Shown: positions 41,722-51,463, counted from the stretch's first letter. The stretch: 64,000 nt of DNA from an uncultured Lachnospiraceae bacterium (GCA_900315735.1 ONAD01000010.1:30642-94641); one strand, 5' to 3'. Translations and numbers: made by a program. The notes: generated from the letters alone by a model not told the origin.

Positions 41722-43215
41722 ATGAGTATCTTATCCAACCTATCCAGTAAAAAACGTACCTTTGAAGTAGCAGAACCGGACCGGAAATACCTGGCACAGG
41801 GCATCTTCTTCATTGCCCTTGGAACCATTCTTATTTCCTGCATTACCGTTACAGAGCTTGATCTGATGCCTCGTTATCTGCTGCTGGCTGCCGGTATTAT
41901 CCTTGGTATCTTCGGCTTTTTTCGATTATTGAAATTCCATAAAGACGCCAAAGCTTTCCGTGATTACGAACCTGCCTGGGACAAAGGCAGAGGCATGTAT
42001 GACCGGTTTGCCAAAGAATATAACCAGTGGAACGAAGATGGAACTCCTCCGGTAAGCTGTGATGGTGATATTACCTATTTTCTGAAATTACAGCAGGAAC
42101 GTCTTAAGGAAAAGGGACTTCATATGGAAAACCGTGTCATTCCGGGAAAGGGAAATACTTTTGGTACTGCCTGTCTCACCCACAAGAGTGCCTGGTATAC
42201 CTCGGATACAACTTATGAAGAAATCCGCCATAAGTTCTCTTTTTCCAATGCTTCCGGCGAACTCTATTCCCGTGATACCGAGCAGGTTATGTATGAAACG
42301 ATTGTACACAGCCCCAACGAACAGCAGCTTCCCTTTATTACCGCAACCTGTCCAAGCTGTGGTGCCGTTAATCTGGTTTCCAATCTGACGGAAGGCTGTC
42401 CTTACTGTGGTACGAAATTTCGCATGACGGATTTATTTCCCCGTGTCATGAATTTATCCTTTGTAATAAATCCATCCTCCAACCGGAATATGCAGGTATT
42501 TCACAATACCATTTTACTTACCATGCTGGCATTTTTTGCTGGATTCTTCCCATTCTTTCTCATTGGGAAACAGGAAATTCTTCCCCTGGCACTGTTCTCT
42601 GCTTATCTTGCCGCACTGATTGGGGGCGGATTCTTAGGCTTGCTGTTAGGAGATTTGCTGCTTCTTATGGGGCTTGGCAACCGAGATGGCATGAAACATA
42701 TTTCGGCTTTTGGCTTTCTGCGTACAAAACGGAAGTTAAAGGATACGATGCTTCGTTATGATCCGAATTTCTCTTATGAAAAATTTGAAGGCCAGATGAT
42801 TTCTCTTGTACGCATGGCGGTATTTTCCAATGACCCATCCACGCTTTCTTCCTATCGCGGTGGTACATTAGATGAGCGTTTCAAAGATATCATTGAAATG
42901 ACTTATACCAGTGGCATGACACTGAGAAATCTGTCCATAGAAAACAATCAGCTGCATATGACCTTACGAACCTGGTGGATAAATTACAGCGAAAAAAATG
43001 GAAATATTTCGAAAACCGGTGACTGCATTGATGTCACTCTGTTGCGAAATATTTCCACTCCGGAACCACCTGGATTCTCCATCAGTTCCGTTATCTGTAA
43101 TGGCTGCGGTGCCAGCTTTGATGCAGTACGGCAGCGGTATTGTCCATTCTGTCACAATGAATATCATATGGAAGATAAGACTTTTATTATCGAAGATATG
43201 AAATTAATCCGATAA
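41722..43215 (+). CDS. Membrane protein with two zinc ribbons and a Tim44-like domain
   Basis: A 497-residue protein. Two membrane helices at about 25-70, a cytosolic stretch and a zinc ribbon (CPSCGAVNL, then CPYCGTKF, about 210-235) come first. Two further helices follow (about 260-315), then a Tim44-like region (DPNFSYEKFEGQMISLVRMA, about 345-450) and a final zinc ribbon (CNGCGASF, CPFCHNEY, about 455-480). Relatives occur in Lachnospiraceae as unnamed zinc-ribbon transporters. I infer a membrane-anchored binding protein; the function is unknown. Confidence 0.75.
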   Translation: MSILSNLSSKKRTFEVAEPDRKYLAQGIFFIALGTILISCITVTELDLMPRYLLLAAGIILGIFGFFRLLKFHKDAKAFRDYEPAWDKGRGMYDRFAKEYNQWNEDGTPPVSCDGDITYFLKLQQERLKEKGLHMENRVIPGKGNTFGTACLTHKSAWYTSDTTYEEIRHKFSFSNASGELYSRDTEQVMYETIVHSPNEQQLPFITATCPSCGAVNLVSNLTEGCPYCGTKFRMTDLFPRVMNLSFVINPSSNRNMQVFHNTILLTMLAFFAGFFPFFLIGKQEILPLALFSAYLAALIGGGFLGLLLGDLLLLMGLGNRDGMKHISAFGFLRTKRKLKDTMLRYDPNFSYEKFEGQMISLVRMAVFSNDPSTLSSYRGGTLDERFKDIIEMTYTSGMTLRNLSIENNQLHMTLRTWWINYSEKNGNISKTGDCIDVTLLRNISTPEPPGFSISSVICNGCGASFDAVRQRYCPFCHNEYHMEDKTFIIEDMKLIR

Positions 43216-43216
43216 A

Positions 43217-43504
43217 CTATTCTTTTTCTTCAAAACCATGCTGCAGGAATTCGTTCCATGCAGCATTTGTTTTTTCTAATTCTTTTTTCTGCATGATTGC
43301 ATTCCGGTCACTTAATATCGCAAGCATCTCATCTACAATTTCACCTTCCGGCAGATATTCATAGTGTGATAAATACCACAGCATCCGCTGTGCCGTAAAA
43401 TCCGTATTCAGATTCCGGGTAATGACATCACAGAATTCTTCCGGATACCCCCGTTCCATCATGACATGATAAAGCTCTATACTCTTTTCCGACTTCGGTT
43501 TCAT
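43217..43504 (-). CDS. Small conserved protein of unknown function
   Basis: A 95-residue, mostly helical, acidic protein (ELYHVMMERGYPEEFCDVIT, then QRMLWYLSHYEYLPEGEIVD and EMLAILSDRNAI). I do not recognise a named family; the pattern suggests a small soluble protein conserved in the clade. It lies 23 nt after the histidine phosphatase gene and is probably co-transcribed with it. Confidence 0.7.
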   Translation of the reverse strand: MKPKSEKSIELYHVMMERGYPEEFCDVITRNLNTDFTAQRMLWYLSHYEYLPEGEIVDEMLAILSDRNAIMQKKELEKTNAAWNEFLQHGFEEKE

Positions 43505-43527
43505 TTTCCATTCCTGCCCTTCGTCTC

Positions 43528-44061
43528 TTAGAATTCATATTTTAATATGGCACAATTCTTCACGCCAAATGCAGCATATTCTTCATTGGTCATTTCATAA
43601 AAATAGGACTGCACTACCCTTGATATGCCATTGTGTGCCACCAGAATATAAGTCTTACCGGAAGCGGTCACTTCATCTAAAAGGTTATAGATTCTCTGTG
43701 CCAGATGCAGCATGGATTCCCCGCCATCATATCTTGTGATAAACTGCCCCTTGGCAATCTTAAATTCTGCTCCGTCCCGCGGTGTGGATTCAAATCTGCC
43801 AAAGTTCTGCTCCTTTAAGCGAAGTTCTTCTCTTGCCGGGATTCCGGTGATTTCCGAAATATGCAATGCGGTATCTTTTGCACGGATTAATGGGGAATAT
43901 AAGATTTCATCCGCTTTTATCCCCTCTTCTAAGATTTTCTTTCCGGTCTCGATTGCCTGCGTGTGTCCAAGCTCGGTCAGTGCAATATCAGTTGCTCCGC
44001 ATATTTTATTTTCTACATTCCATATGGTCTGTCCGTGCCGGGCAAAATATACATATCCCAT
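43528..44061 (-). CDS. Histidine phosphatase family protein
   Basis: Phosphoglycerate-mutase-like phosphatase of 177 residues. Catalytic motif ARHGQTIWN at the N-terminus, then ADEILYSPLIRAKDTALHIS, LKEQNFGRFE, and the second His in LVAHNGISRVV. The substrate is not readable; the family includes small-molecule and sugar-phosphate phosphatases. It is distinct from the cobalamin-cluster member at 62737. Confidence 0.85.
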   Translation of the reverse strand: MGYVYFARHGQTIWNVENKICGATDIALTELGHTQAIETGKKILEEGIKADEILYSPLIRAKDTALHISEITGIPAREELRLKEQNFGRFESTPRDGAEFKIAKGQFITRYDGGESMLHLAQRIYNLLDEVTASGKTYILVAHNGISRVVQSYFYEMTNEEYAAFGVKNCAILKYEF

Positions 44062-44198
44062 ACTGTTTTCTCCCTACTTAATGCCTTATTTATGTTCTTC
44101 GTCATTTTAGCGGTTCACCGGAAAAATGTCAATTTTCATATGGCTAAACAAATTTGGGAAAATAATCAGTTTTCAATTCACTTATTATCTGAATATTT

Positions 44199-44227
44199 TT
44201 GACATATTTCCCATAAAGTAGTAAAAT
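44199..44227 (+). promoter_or_regulatory. Sigma-A promoter of the chemoreceptor gene
   Basis: TTGACA (44199-44204), 17-nt spacer, TAAAAT (44222-44227). No sigma-28 box is visible, so this receptor seems to be made outside the late flagellar class. The 5' leader would be about 86 nt. Confidence 0.75.
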
Positions 44228-44320
44228 TATGGTAAATATTTAGATTTCCACTTTTGTTTTTACTGTTGCATAACGCAATTGGTGCCATAGTGCCATTGTA
44301 TATAACGAAGGAGGAACGTT

Positions 44321-46030
44321 ATGTTTGAGAATCTTAAAATTAAAGACCGTCTGGGGAAGGCATTCCGTATTATCGTGACAACCTGCTCCATCGCAGCTGT
44401 CCTTGGCGTGGTTATGCTGATTGTAACCATGACTCTGTATAAGAATGTCCTGAACAATTATGGTTTTTCACAGGGTGACATCGGCAAAGCAATGGTTGCC
44501 TTTACCGATACCAGATCTGCCACCCGTGCTATTATCGGATATGATGATGACAGTCTGATTAGTCAGATGTCCGATACCCATGATGAAAGAAAGGCCACTT
44601 TTGAACAGTATTGGGAAATCGTAGATGAAGTTACTACTACCAGCAAAGAGCAGGAAATCTATGATTCCATTGATGCCAAGCTGGAAAATTACTGGGCTAC
44701 TGAACAGAAAGCAATTGATACCGGCAAAACAACTGACCCGGGTCAGAGTGCAAAAGCCCAGAATATAATGGTTGATGAAGTAGCCCCATTATATGATGAA
44801 ATCTATTCCGGAATGAGGGACTTGATGGATACCAAAGTAACAGAAGGAGATCATTTAGCAGATACACTTTCTGTTGTTTCCCTTATTTTTATCATTATCA
44901 TTGCTGTAATTATTGTTGTATCCATCCTTGTTTCTTCCAAGATGGGAGCTTCCATTGCAAAGGGAATTTCAAAACCTTTAGTAGCCCTGGAAAATCGTCT
45001 TATCACTTTTGCACAGGGTAATTTACATGACCCGTTCCCGGAGGTGAAATCCAAAGATGAAGTTGCAAGTATTGTAGCCACTTCTACTGAAATGGCTGAA
45101 ACACTGAACGCAGTCATTACTGATGTAGGTGTTCTGATGGAGGGCATGGCAAATGGTGATTACACCATTCAGTCCGAGTATCCGGATAAATATGTCGGTG
45201 ACTTCGAACAGTTACTGACCGCAATGCGTGGCATGCGTGATGCAATGGTACATACTATCCAGATGATTGGAGAAGCTTCTTCCCAGGTTTCTGCCGGTTC
45301 CATGAACCTTGCAGAATCTTCCCAGAGTATGGCAGAAGGTGCTACTGAGCAGGCCGGTGCCGTACAGCAGCTTCAGGCAACTATTACCGATATTACAAGT
45401 AACATTGAACAGTCCGCTGATCAGGCTCAGGTTGCTTATGATCAGGCAAAACAGTATGCTGCTGAAGCAGAAAACAGCAGTGCTGAAATGAAAGCCATGG
45501 TTGATGCTATGGCACGTATTGATGAAACTTCCAAGAAGATTGGAAATATTATTTCTGAAATCGAAGATATTGCTTCCCAGACCAACTTACTTTCTCTGAA
45601 TGCTTCTATCGAGGCTGCAAGAGCCGGTGAAGCAGGACGTGGATTCGCCGTCGTTGCTGACCAGATTCGTCAGCTTGCAGAGCAGACAACCAAATCTGCT
45701 GTAGATACCAGAGACTTAATTGAAGGTGCCCTTCAGGAGATTGCTGAAGGTAATGCTGCTGCAGACCATGCTGCTGAATCTATCGGAAACGTTGTAAATG
45801 GTATCCAGCAGATTGCAGAATCTTCCAAGAACATCAGTGATGTTGCTAAGACTCAGGCAAATGCCATGGATCAGGCAGAACAGGGTGTAAACCAGATTTC
45901 TGAGGTAGTTCAGTCCAACTCCGCATCCGCAGAAGAGACCTCCGCTACCAGCCAGGAGTTATCTGCACAGGCAACTTCCTTAGATGAACTTGTTGGAAAA
46001 TTCATCTTACCGGAAGACACTGAACAGTAA
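44321..46030 (+). CDS. Methyl-accepting chemotaxis protein
   Basis: Transmembrane chemoreceptor of 569 residues. It has an N-terminal helix (about 20-43), a four-helix-bundle ligand domain (about 45-180) and a second helix ([19 protein letters not shown]). A HAMP domain (about 205-260) is followed by a signalling domain with the hairpin tip [30 protein letters not shown]. There is no C-terminal CheR-binding pentapeptide. AAGGAGG precedes the ATG. It has its own sigma-A promoter and terminator; cheA and other che genes are not in the window. Confidence 0.93.
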   Translation: MFENLKIKDRLGKAFRIIVTTCSIAAVLGVVMLIVTMTLYKNVLNNYGFSQGDIGKAMVAFTDTRSATRAIIGYDDDSLISQMSDTHDERKATFEQYWEIVDEVTTTSKEQEIYDSIDAKLENYWATEQKAIDTGKTTDPGQSAKAQNIMVDEVAPLYDEIYSGMRDLMDTKVTEGDHLADTLSVVSLIFIIIIAVIIVVSILVSSKMGASIAKGISKPLVALENRLITFAQGNLHDPFPEVKSKDEVASIVATSTEMAETLNAVITDVGVLMEGMANGDYTIQSEYPDKYVGDFEQLLTAMRGMRDAMVHTIQMIGEASSQVSAGSMNLAESSQSMAEGATEQAGAVQQLQATITDITSNIEQSADQAQVAYDQAKQYAAEAENSSAEMKAMVDAMARIDETSKKIGNIISEIEDIASQTNLLSLNASIEAARAGEAGRGFAVVADQIRQLAEQTTKSAVDTRDLIEGALQEIAEGNAAADHAAESIGNVVNGIQQIAESSKNISDVAKTQANAMDQAEQGVNQISEVVQSNSASAEETSATSQELSAQATSLDELVGKFILPEDTEQ

Positions 46031-46039
46031 AATATACCA

Positions 46040-46085
46040 AAGCCCATGAAATCATAAAACAACTTTGATTCCATGGGCTTTTCTT
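46040..46085 (+). terminator. Terminator of the chemoreceptor gene
   Basis: AAGCCCATG/CATGGGCTT with an inner ATCA/TGAT pair, followed by TTCTTTTATT. The cobalamin importer genes converge from the other side and may share it. Confidence 0.85.
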
Positions 46086-46099
46086 TTATTCCAATTTCT

Positions 46100-47275
46100 T
46101 TATTTCAATTTTCCCTGCTCTTCTGCCAGGCTTCGCAATTCTTTATTTAACATATTATAAGGTCCAAAATTCTCGCAGGTACAGATACAGGTTTCACAGC
46201 CTGCAAGTATTTTCTTAGCTTCTTCCAGTTGCGCTTCTTCCATGGGATAAAATGCTTTTGCCATAATAACTTCAGATGCCAGTGCCGATGCTATGGGATA
46301 TTCTACATCATTTTCAAATAAGATTCCCGCTGCAAATGGAATATGCTCTCTCTGCAATCTGTAATAGACCGGAATTGCAGAACCACCGCCTCCGATTACA
46401 AATACTTTCGGAGCATTCTTATTTCCCGGCATCTGCATAATTCCAAGCACAGAATCAAAATTCTTTTCCTCGATGCCATAGAGTTTCTGCACCAGTGTCC
46501 CCTGAAAGATTTCCTCCGGTGTCCCAATGCGGCTGACGGTGGTTCCATCTACACAGGCGACCATATCCGATACCTTCTGCACCAGATCCAGCTCATGCAG
46601 TGACATAATTACTGCTATGTTCCGTTCCCTTGCCAGCTTCCGGATGCTGTTTAAAATATCAAGCTTATAGCGGATATCCAGATAGGATGTGGGTTCGTCC
46701 AGCACCAGAATTGCGGTATCCTGGCAGATGGCTCTCGCCAACATAACACGCTGTCTCTGTCCGTCACTGATTCTTGTAAAAGGCTGCTCTGCCACCTCTT
46801 CGGCATGAACCATGGCGATTGCTTCATCCACCAGTTTCCAGTCCTGCTTATCTAAGATTCCAAGTCTTCCGGTATAGGGATATCGTCCGGTTGCAACCAC
46901 ATCCCGGCAGGACATCAGCTCCGGATGAATATGCTCCGTCATTACCATAGAAAGACTCTTTGCGATTTCTGGCTCTTTCATTTCCGAGGTTGCTTTCCCG
47001 TTCAGGTATACTACACCTCCAAGGGATTTCAACTGCTTTACAATACTCTTTAGAATCGTAGATTTACCGGAACCATTTGGTCCGATCAGGGTCAAAACTT
47101 TTCCCGGCTCTGCCATTAGATTGACATCCGAAAGAATAACCTTTTTCCCATATCCAACAGTAAATTTCTCTGTTACAAGTCCCTGCCTTTTCTCCTCAAT
47201 GGACTTCATTTTTCCTGCCATCTGTTTTTGCTCTTCAAACTCTGCTTTTCCTGTTATTGGCTCTTTCTCTGTCAT
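46100..47275 (-). CDS. btuD: B12/siderophore-type ABC ATPase with extra C-terminal domain
   Basis: ATPase of a type II importer, 391 residues. Walker A GPNGSGKST, Q-loop region, signature ISDGQRQRVMLARAI, Walker B ILVLDEPTSYLDI and switch His in MSLHELDLV: a complete FecE/BtuD-type domain (about 35-270). It carries an N-terminal tail of about 30 charged residues and a C-terminal domain (about 288-391) with a Gly-rich loop FVIGGGGSAIPVYYRL and four cysteines (GCETCICTCENFG counts three close together). That domain is unknown to me. It overlaps the permease by 4 nt (ATGA). Confidence 0.85.
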   Translation of the reverse strand: MTEKEPITGKAEFEEQKQMAGKMKSIEEKRQGLVTEKFTVGYGKKVILSDVNLMAEPGKVLTLIGPNGSGKSTILKSIVKQLKSLGGVVYLNGKATSEMKEPEIAKSLSMVMTEHIHPELMSCRDVVATGRYPYTGRLGILDKQDWKLVDEAIAMVHAEEVAEQPFTRISDGQRQRVMLARAICQDTAILVLDEPTSYLDIRYKLDILNSIRKLARERNIAVIMSLHELDLVQKVSDMVACVDGTTVSRIGTPEEIFQGTLVQKLYGIEEKNFDSVLGIMQMPGNKNAPKVFVIGGGGSAIPVYYRLQREHIPFAAGILFENDVEYPIASALASEVIMAKAFYPMEEAQLEEAKKILAGCETCICTCENFGPYNMLNKELRSLAEEQGKLK

Positions 47276-48276
47276 CCCCGCTCCTCCTGTCTGCGCAGCA
47301 TCATAACAATTACCACCGGAACTAAAAAGACCGCTGTCACTGTACTGATACTTACTTCTGTCGGTGCAAAGAGTGTCCGGGCAATTCCATCACAAAACAG
47401 TGTCACTACCGCTCCCCCCAGAAAGCAGCCCGGTATCAGCACCAGTGGCTTTGCGGTTCCTGTGGCGGATTTTATCAGATGAGGCACTGCAATTCCCACA
47501 AAGGAAATCGGCCCTGCAAAAGCGGTTACACAAGCTGATAATAAGCTGGATAACAGAATCAGGCTGACCCTGAGCACCGTTATATTAACTCCCATATTTC
47601 TGGCATACGTCTCTCCCATCTGATAGGCACCAATGGGTTTTGCAAGAAACATTGCCGCAAGAAAGGACAGTAAGGTCAAAATAAATATCATAAGGATATT
47701 GGACCAGTTCATGCCGGAGAAGCTGCCCTGGGACCAGTTGTGTAAATTTACGATATTCGAATCATCCGCAAAAGTAACACAGATGTCTGTAATTGCCGAG
47801 CAGATATATCCGATTAGAATTCCGCATACAATCAGAAGTGACATTCTATGTACTCTCATGGAAATTAAAAGTACAAATCCCATTGCAAGGAGCGAGCCGA
47901 TAAAGGCTGCTGCTACCATACCAAAAGAGCTGATGTTAATTCCTCTTCCTAAAAGATAAATCATCGTCAGTGCTACCATAAGCTTTGCACCGGAAGAAAT
48001 TCCAAGCACATACGGTCCTGCGATTGGATTTCCAAAAAAAGTCTGCAGTAAAAATCCGGAAATCGACAAGGCTCCACCCAGCATGACAGCAGCAAGAATC
48101 CGCGGCAGTCTGATGTCCCAGATAATATGATAAGCGGTACCTTCTTCTGTCTGTTTCAGTAAAATATTCCAAAGCTCATCCCATGAAATCGAAATACTTC
48201 CGGAGCCAATATTCCAAAGAATTAATCCCACCAGCAATATAAAAATTGTTATAAAAGAGACTGCATACCGCTTCAT
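47272..48276 (-). CDS. btuC: FecCD/BtuC-type permease
   Basis: Membrane part of the corrinoid or siderophore-type importer, 334 residues, about 10 helices. Family signatures: LPRILAAVMLGGALSISGFL, LQTFFGNPIAGPYVLGISSG, and the coupling helix FVGIAVPHLIKSATG. It lies 6 nt after the binding-protein gene and overlaps the ATPase gene. The riboswitch upstream of cbiK makes a corrinoid, cobalt or tetrapyrrole cargo more likely than iron. Confidence 0.9.
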   Translation of the reverse strand: MKRYAVSFITIFILLVGLILWNIGSGSISISWDELWNILLKQTEEGTAYHIIWDIRLPRILAAVMLGGALSISGFLLQTFFGNPIAGPYVLGISSGAKLMVALTMIYLLGRGINISSFGMVAAAFIGSLLAMGFVLLISMRVHRMSLLIVCGILIGYICSAITDICVTFADDSNIVNLHNWSQGSFSGMNWSNILMIFILTLLSFLAAMFLAKPIGAYQMGETYARNMGVNITVLRVSLILLSSLLSACVTAFAGPISFVGIAVPHLIKSATGTAKPLVLIPGCFLGGAVVTLFCDGIARTLFAPTEVSISTVTAVFLVPVVIVMMLRRQEERG

Positions 48277-48282
48277 TTTCTC

Positions 48283-49428
48283 TTACCTCAGCTTCTTTAA
48301 ATATCCTGCTTCTTCTATCTCTGTATCATTAAAAATCGTGTTCAAATCTTCCATAAAATCTCCGATTGCAGTGGATTTCTGGAAGAAATTATTTGTGGTA
48401 CAATAAACATTTCCATCCTGTACTGCCTTAAAATCTGCAAACAGTGCATTCTTCTGTTTCAGTTCCTCCAACGTACTGATTTCGCCCTCGATTGTACTGT
48501 TATATATTAAGATATCGGCATCCTTTGCATCCGCATAGAAATCCTCCATCTGTATGTTCATTGTGGAAAGTGCATTTTCCTCTTCGCCTGCCAGCTGTTC
48601 CGGCACATAGGTTCCACCGGAAAGGGCAATCATCTGTGCCACATAATCATTTGATTTTCGAACACTGATGGTTCCGTTTGCTGTTACACTGAAAAATGCT
48701 ACTGTTACATTGCAGCTTTCTTTCTCCATAATCGGCTCTAATTTTTCTAATTCTGCCTCATAGAAAGAATCTGCTTCCTCTTCTTTCTCAAATAATACTC
48801 CATACAAGCGAATCCATTCCAGTCTGCCCAATGGGTGTGATTCATAGCTGGAACGTTCCACCAGTACAGGAATTCCAAGTTCTTCTAACTTTTCCTTTAC
48901 TTCCGGGTTATGATAAATCATTGTATTTTCAATTGCCAGATTGCAGCCTTCATCCAAAATCAGCTCATAGTCCGGAGCACTGTATTTCCCTGCATATAAA
49001 ATGTCTCCTGCCTCCATGGCTTCTCTGGCTTCTTCTACATACCAGCCATCTTCCTTCGTTCCGGAAAGCCGGATATCCGACATGGCATCAATCTGCCGTA
49101 CCAAATCCATAACAGAAGTAGAGACCAGATATGTTTTATCCAGCGGCTGTTTTAAAACCGTAACATCCTCCGGAATATTCTGCGGCACTGCCGCTCCCTC
49201 CGGAATAAGCAAAAAACGACCGTCATCCACGATCGTAATCATTTTGTACTTGCCATATTCATCTACACTATACTGCGTTGCATAATTTAATTCCATACTC
49301 CCGGTCTTACTGAGAGAATTAAAATCTACGGTATCTGCTTTTTTCTCCTGCTTCTTTGTACCACAGGCACAAAGAGTCAGAAGAAGCATACAGATAACGC
49401 TTACTAACATCATTCGTTTTTTCTGCAT
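48283..49428 (-). CDS. btuF: ABC importer substrate-binding lipoprotein
   Basis: Binding protein of the importer, 381 residues, with a lipoprotein signal (MQKKRMMLVSVICMLLLTLC, lipobox LCAC). It reads as a TroA/BtuF-like fold with two lobes: KMITIVDDGRFLLIPEGAAV, SDIRLSGTKEDGWYVEEARE, APDYELILDEGCNLAIENTM, then VTVAFFSVTANGTISVRKSN. Held on the outer face of the membrane. It begins 1 nt after the chelatase gene tail. The ligand is not readable. Confidence 0.85.
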   Translation of the reverse strand: MQKKRMMLVSVICMLLLTLCACGTKKQEKKADTVDFNSLSKTGSMELNYATQYSVDEYGKYKMITIVDDGRFLLIPEGAAVPQNIPEDVTVLKQPLDKTYLVSTSVMDLVRQIDAMSDIRLSGTKEDGWYVEEAREAMEAGDILYAGKYSAPDYELILDEGCNLAIENTMIYHNPEVKEKLEELGIPVLVERSSYESHPLGRLEWIRLYGVLFEKEEEADSFYEAELEKLEPIMEKESCNVTVAFFSVTANGTISVRKSNDYVAQMIALSGGTYVPEQLAGEEENALSTMNIQMEDFYADAKDADILIYNSTIEGEISTLEELKQKNALFADFKAVQDGNVYCTTNNFFQKSTAIGDFMEDLNTIFNDTEIEEAGYLKKLR

Positions 49429-49429
49429 T

Positions 49430-49748
49430 TTATTTTACCAGTTTAAAATTCAATGTATATTCGATTTCATGAGGTGTGCTCATTGCAGTAGTATCGCCCA
49501 CTACCGCAATGTCACAGTCAAAACCGGATACCGGAATTGTAAAGGTTGAATTTCCGCCCTTGTTCTCATTGAGATACTTCGTTCCATCTACTAACATGTA
49601 GTCATAGTTTGGACTGCTCCATACAACGGTTGCAGTAATTTTTCCATCTTTTATCACAACCTTTGCCGGTGAATCCACCGTTGCTCTTCCGGTTCCGCCC
49701 CCTAAAGTTACTTCTGCCTCATAAGAGCCATCAGCTAATTTTTTTTTT
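49430..49748 (-). pseudogene. C-terminal domain of the exported chelatase, out of frame
   Basis: Downstream of the chelatase stop a second frame carries LADGSYEAEVTLGGGTGRAT, VVIKDGKITATVVWSSPNYD and a tail to 49430. It repeats the beta-rich module at residues 415-530 of the chelatase. The join lies in a run of ten A (49739-49748): with eleven A the two frames become one 638-residue protein. It may be a sequencing error, phase variation or a transcript-slippage site. An internal start (ATG at 49676-49678) has no ribosome site. Confidence 0.75.
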
Positions 49749-51345
49749 CAGGATTAGAAACAGATACTTTGTGGTCGTACCATTTTCCCTTTGTTCCGAT
49801 TAATGCAAGGTCAAATTCTTCATCCACTGCAGGAACCGGAACATCAAAGCCGTATACTTCTTCGCTGGTTCCATCACTGTATTCTACCGTATCTGTGGTC
49901 GGCTCAAGAAGTTCTGCTCCATCTTTCTGTGCATCTGCTGCTGTTCCTAAGAATAAATTTACAATGTTCTTAGATGTAAGTGTAATATGTGCAGTCATTT
50001 TTCCATCTTTTACCGTAAGCTCTGCCTTGCCTTCTTTTGCTTCATTTACATGAAACATTGAGCTGTCTGTATTGAAATCTACGGTATAAGTTCCATCCTC
50101 TAAAGTTGTAGCGGAGTTGGAACCACCTGCTGTTGCAAGTGGCTCTGCCTCTAAAGCAGCCTTTGTATGTGCTACATAAATATCCTGAACTGCTTCGATT
50201 CTTCCAAGACCTTCAATCTGTGTATCCACACTGTCAAATGCTTTGGATGCTTCAAACTGGCTCTTCCAGGAATCTTCATCGTCTCCAGCCATATCGTTGT
50301 TTGCATGGTCTCCGGCAACAACCATTAACGGACGAAGGATTACTTTTTTGTATCCTGCTTCTTTTACTTTTTCAATAACTGCTTCACATGCAGTATCTTC
50401 CGGTTCGCCTTCTACAGTTCCGACAAATGCATTTTTGTAATTCAGTTTTTCTAACTGGGTCTGCATCTGGTCGTAAGTTACATTTGCTGTATGGGAAGTA
50501 CCATGTCCCATAAATACAAATGCTGTTCCGTCTTCTGCTGCAGCATCCATGCTGTCATATCCTGCAAGTTTAACTGCTTCTGCTGTAATTGCTTCTGCAA
50601 CGGCAGCCTTATCTTCGTTAATTACAGTTGCATCGCTTCCAACTTCACCTAACAGAGGTTCTGCGATACGGACTGTTTCAAATTTATCCTGATACTTCTC
50701 AATTGCTTCTACCAGTTCATCATATTCTGCACCATGCATTAAGTGGGTCGGCTGTACCACAAGATTCTTAACGCCATTGTCTACTGCACGCTCTAATGCC
50801 TGATCCATGTTATCGATTTTCTCATCATCACGGGCCTGTACATGGTTAATAATAATCTGTGCTGTAAATGCTCTTCTTACAGACCAGTCAGGATTTGCTT
50901 CCTGTAATGCTTTTTCAATGCCGCCGATATCTGTTGCGCGGCTGTCATTAAAGGATGTACCAAAGCTTACTACTAAAAGCTCATTCTCTCCAATATCATC
51001 CTGATTTAAAGGATCATCCTTTGATGCATCTCCGGTATCTCTTCCAAAGTAATCCGGGTCTGCATTTTCTCCGGATACCAGTTCCTTCTGAGCATCTGTC
51101 AGTGCATCCCATGCTTCTTTTGCTGCCTTACACTGTGCATCTGTCTCATCAGTTCTTTCCTGCACATAAATTGCATCAATCAATGCTGCTACCTCATCTG
51201 CCTTTGCCTGATCATCCTTTTCATCTTCTGTCGAAACAGCTTCTGTTGTTTCAGTTGTCCCTGTTGTTTTCTTATCACCACATCCCGCAAACATGGTTGC
51301 AGCCATAGTAAGTGTAAGAACTACAGTCAATGCTTTCTTTTTCAT
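49735..51345 (-). CDS. cbiK: Extracytoplasmic sirohydrochlorin cobaltochelatase, lipoprotein
   Basis: Chelatase that puts cobalt into sirohydrochlorin, the entry step of the anaerobic pathway. The 536 residues begin with a lipoprotein signal (lipobox FAGC, Cys22) and a Thr/Glu-rich linker, then a small helical module (about 45-95). The CbiK domain (about 122-400) has LLVVSFGTSFNDSR, the His-bearing QPTHLMHG (201/204), FMGHGTSHT (281) and VVAGDHANNDMAG (347). A beta-rich module follows (about 415-530). It is the first gene after the cobalamin riboswitch and stands before btuFCD. Predicted on the outer face of the membrane. Confidence 0.88.
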   Translation of the reverse strand: MKKKALTVVLTLTMAATMFAGCGDKKTTGTTETTEAVSTEDEKDDQAKADEVAALIDAIYVQERTDETDAQCKAAKEAWDALTDAQKELVSGENADPDYFGRDTGDASKDDPLNQDDIGENELLVVSFGTSFNDSRATDIGGIEKALQEANPDWSVRRAFTAQIIINHVQARDDEKIDNMDQALERAVDNGVKNLVVQPTHLMHGAEYDELVEAIEKYQDKFETVRIAEPLLGEVGSDATVINEDKAAVAEAITAEAVKLAGYDSMDAAAEDGTAFVFMGHGTSHTANVTYDQMQTQLEKLNYKNAFVGTVEGEPEDTACEAVIEKVKEAGYKKVILRPLMVVAGDHANNDMAGDDEDSWKSQFEASKAFDSVDTQIEGLGRIEAVQDIYVAHTKAALEAEPLATAGGSNSATTLEDGTYTVDFNTDSSMFHVNEAKEGKAELTVKDGKMTAHITLTSKNIVNLFLGTAADAQKDGAELLEPTTDTVEYSDGTSEEVYGFDVPVPAVDEEFDLALIGTKGKWYDHKVSVSNPEKKN

Positions 51346-51385
51346 TTTTTTCTCCTTTTCTCATGTTCTGGTTTCACTTACACAT

Positions 51386-51420
51386 GAAAAAACTCCGTTC
51401 CATATTGCTATGAACGAAGT
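51386..51420 (-). terminator. Riboswitch-controlled intrinsic terminator
   Basis: ACTTCGTTC/GAACGGAGT (one G-U pair) with an 11-nt loop, followed by TTTTTT, between the riboswitch and the chelatase ATG. It fits control by transcript termination. Confidence 0.8.
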
Positions 51421-51434
51421 AAATGACATACGAA

Positions 51435-51463
51435 CTACGAGAAATACGCTTTACGGATTTCCC
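51435..51463. repeat. Copy of the short dispersed repeat in the cbiK leader
   Basis: CTACGAGAAATACGCTTTAC, then GGATTTCCC: related to the copies at 29643-29703 and 37271-37305. It lies between the riboswitch and its terminator and could take part in the switch folding. Confidence 0.45.

Noticed and set aside
44301..44306. TATAAC box 15 nt before the chemoreceptor ATG
   Set aside because: A start from it would leave no room for the ribosome site; TTGACA-N17-TAAAAT at 44199-44227 is far better.
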